The notes under the pieces are model-generated. The model was not told the DNA's origin, ran no database searches, and saw nothing but the letters and a program-made list of their open reading frames with translations. Source: Candidatus Gastranaerophilales bacterium (GTDB lineage: Bacteria; Cyanobacteriota; Vampirovibrionia; Gastranaerophilales; Gastranaerophilaceae). From it: DNA of 6,745 nt. Below, piece after piece: positions 5,998 through 6,745 of this stretch. The first letter of the stretch is position 1. Each line of letters starts with the position of its first letter. The stretch is from contig CALURE010000084.1 of assembly GCA_944323095.1 (NCBI GenBank), positions 1 through 6,745 on the forward strand, written 5' to 3'. The translations under genes were made by a program, and so were the position numbers.

Positions 5998-6597
5998 CTA
6001 TTTTATTTTCCTGAAAAATTCATCAGAAATCAACTGTGAATATTTATTTTTTTCATTTGCCGATATCAAAATCCGATCTTCGCCGTCTTTTGTACTCGCA
6101 ACTGATATTATTCCGCCGATATCGCCTATCGGAAGCTTTTTTACATGCGCTTCAAACTTAACATAAGGAACTTCTTTACCATAAGAACTCATTGTACCAT
6201 GCTTTGTAACTTTTATGTCATCAACGGAAATTGCCTGATACTTAACTTTACTTATTGCTTTATGTAATTTTTCTTCAACATTATCTGATTTAATATCATC
6301 CGCCGTTAATATTTTTTTATCACCGGAATCTACCACGAGCATTTTTTGTCCCGATGCTTTATGCTCCGCTACAACGGCATTATAGCCCATTATTCCTGCA
6401 GCTTTTTCAATTTCAAATTCATCATTTATTTTTGAAAAATCACCGACTTTTTGCGCGCGTTCCATTACAACATCTTTTGGCGGATTAAAATAATTCCCTA
6501 CAAGAGAAACAATCAAATCTTTACCGCCGAGCGCTAAAAATCCGACTGCGGCAAGGGTAAGAATTATTGCACGTAAAATATTCTTTATAAAACCCAT
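5998..6597 (-). CDS. Membrane-anchored protein of unknown function (199 aa)
   Basis: I do not recognise this family. Residues ~6-24 (ILRAIILTLAAVGFLALGG) form one hydrophobic segment after a short N-terminus with a single Lys, consistent with an uncleaved signal anchor. The remaining ~165 residues are soluble, mixed alpha/beta and Lys/Asp-rich, and should face outside the cytoplasm. There is no Cys, lipobox or enzymatic motif. The stretch MLVVDSGDKKILTADDI and the later VPYVKFEAHVKKLPIGDIGGIISVAS look like beta strands of a small globular domain. The ATG at 6597 has AAGGA at 6609-6605, seven bases away, which fixes the start. It is divergent from mutS with 37 bp between start codons, so their promoters overlap. 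No terminator is evident after its TAG; the inverted-repeat element lies 47 bp downstream. Confidence 0.82.
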   Translation of the reverse strand: MGFIKNILRAIILTLAAVGFLALGGKDLIVSLVGNYFNPPKDVVMERAQKVGDFSKINDEFEIEKAAGIMGYNAVVAEHKASGQKMLVVDSGDKKILTADDIKSDNVEEKLHKAISKVKYQAISVDDIKVTKHGTMSSYGKEVPYVKFEAHVKKLPIGDIGGIISVASTKDGEDRILISANEKNKYSQLISDEFFRKIK

Positions 6598-6613
6598 GTT
6601 GAAATCCTTGTCA

Positions 6614-6622
6614 TGTTATACT
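6614..6622 (+). promoter_or_regulatory. Extended -10 element for mutS
   Basis: TGTTATACT at 6614-6622 is a TGn-extended -10. The predicted start at about 6629-6630 leaves only ~5 nt before the mutS ATG. No good -35 is seen at the right distance, which extended -10 promoters can tolerate. It overlaps the leader of the divergent gene. Confidence 0.45.
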
Positions 6623-6625
6623 ATT

Positions 6626-6654
6626 ATTATAACTATGAAAAATAATGAAATCAA
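6626..6654 (-). promoter_or_regulatory. Promoter of the 199-aa membrane protein
   Basis: On the minus strand, TTGATT (6654-6649), a 17-bp spacer and TATAAT (6631-6626) make a good sigma-70 promoter. It gives a ~20-nt leader that carries the AAGGA ribosome-binding site. Its -35 box lies inside the mutS coding sequence. Confidence 0.55.
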
Positions 6655-6745
6655 TCTTATTAATACAGCGGATATTAAAGTCGAGGAGCTGACACCTGCA
6701 ATGCAGGAGTATTTAAAAATTAAACACCAGAATCCGGATAAAATT
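6635..6745 (+). CDS. mutS: DNA mismatch repair protein MutS (5' part)
   Basis: MutS recognises base mismatches and small loops and starts methyl-independent or MutL-dependent repair. Only 37 codons are present, open to the window end. The segment VEELTPAMQEYLKIKHQNPDKI matches the conserved start of the mismatch-binding domain (the LTPMMQQYLEIK..PD pattern that precedes FFRMGDFYE). The Phe-x-Glu mismatch-contact motif should lie just beyond the window. The ATG at 6635 is the only in-frame start giving the usual short N-terminal lead. No Shine-Dalgarno sequence precedes it, and the predicted mRNA leader is nearly absent. Identification rests on a short stretch, so it is slightly less certain than for the full genes. 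Confidence 0.85.
   Translation, partial: MKNNEINLINTADIKVEELTPAMQEYLKIKHQNPDKI

Noticed and set aside
1..6745. CRISPR array or tandem repeat cluster
   Set aside because: No regularly spaced direct repeats were seen anywhere in the window.

Overview
The window is AT-rich bacterial chromosome with ordinary codon use throughout. The forward-strand genes are housekeeping and metabolic: riboflavin synthesis, cell-wall recycling, phospholipid precursor supply, a RicT-type Fe-S regulator and mismatch repair. The combination of MurQ, RicT and an Asn-rich, low-GC style resembles gut Vampirovibrionia/Gastranaerophilales (non-photosynthetic Cyanobacteria). That placement is a low-to-moderate confidence inference from style and memory, not from a marker search.

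Layout. Positions 1-3335 (+) form a probable operon. It holds the 3' part of ribH, then murQ, gpsA and ricT. Gaps shrink along it: 51 nt, 15 nt, then a 1-nt stop/start overlap. The ricT stop overlaps the stop of a converging small gene of unknown function (3332-3607, -), which has a strong extended -10 promoter placed so that its mRNA should be leaderless. Positions 3608-3953 are non-coding, richer in GC than their surroundings and full of inverted repeats, so they look like a dispersed structured repeat. Positions 3954-5456 (-) encode a 500-residue protein. It has an HNH nuclease motif whose first zinc CxxC half lies about 270 residues before the second half, and a C-terminal coiled coil.

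Positions 5457-5790 hold a GC-richer islet, a textbook intrinsic terminator, a tRNA-Leu(CAG) gene on the minus strand with encoded CCA, and its probable promoter. Positions 5801-5950 are a 150-bp element bounded by a perfect 21-bp inverted repeat. Inside it are two related hairpins in opposite orientation whose stem differences are all compensatory. Positions 5998-6597 (-) encode a membrane-anchored protein of unknown function. It is divergent from the first 37 codons of mutS (6635-6745, +), and the two appear to share a compact overlapping promoter region.

The recognisable genes do not form one pathway. They share growth and envelope themes: flavin supply, MurNAc-6P recycling, glycerol-3-phosphate for lipids, and an RNA-metabolism/regulatory cofactor. 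The unusual material is the split HNH protein and the two structured intergenic elements.
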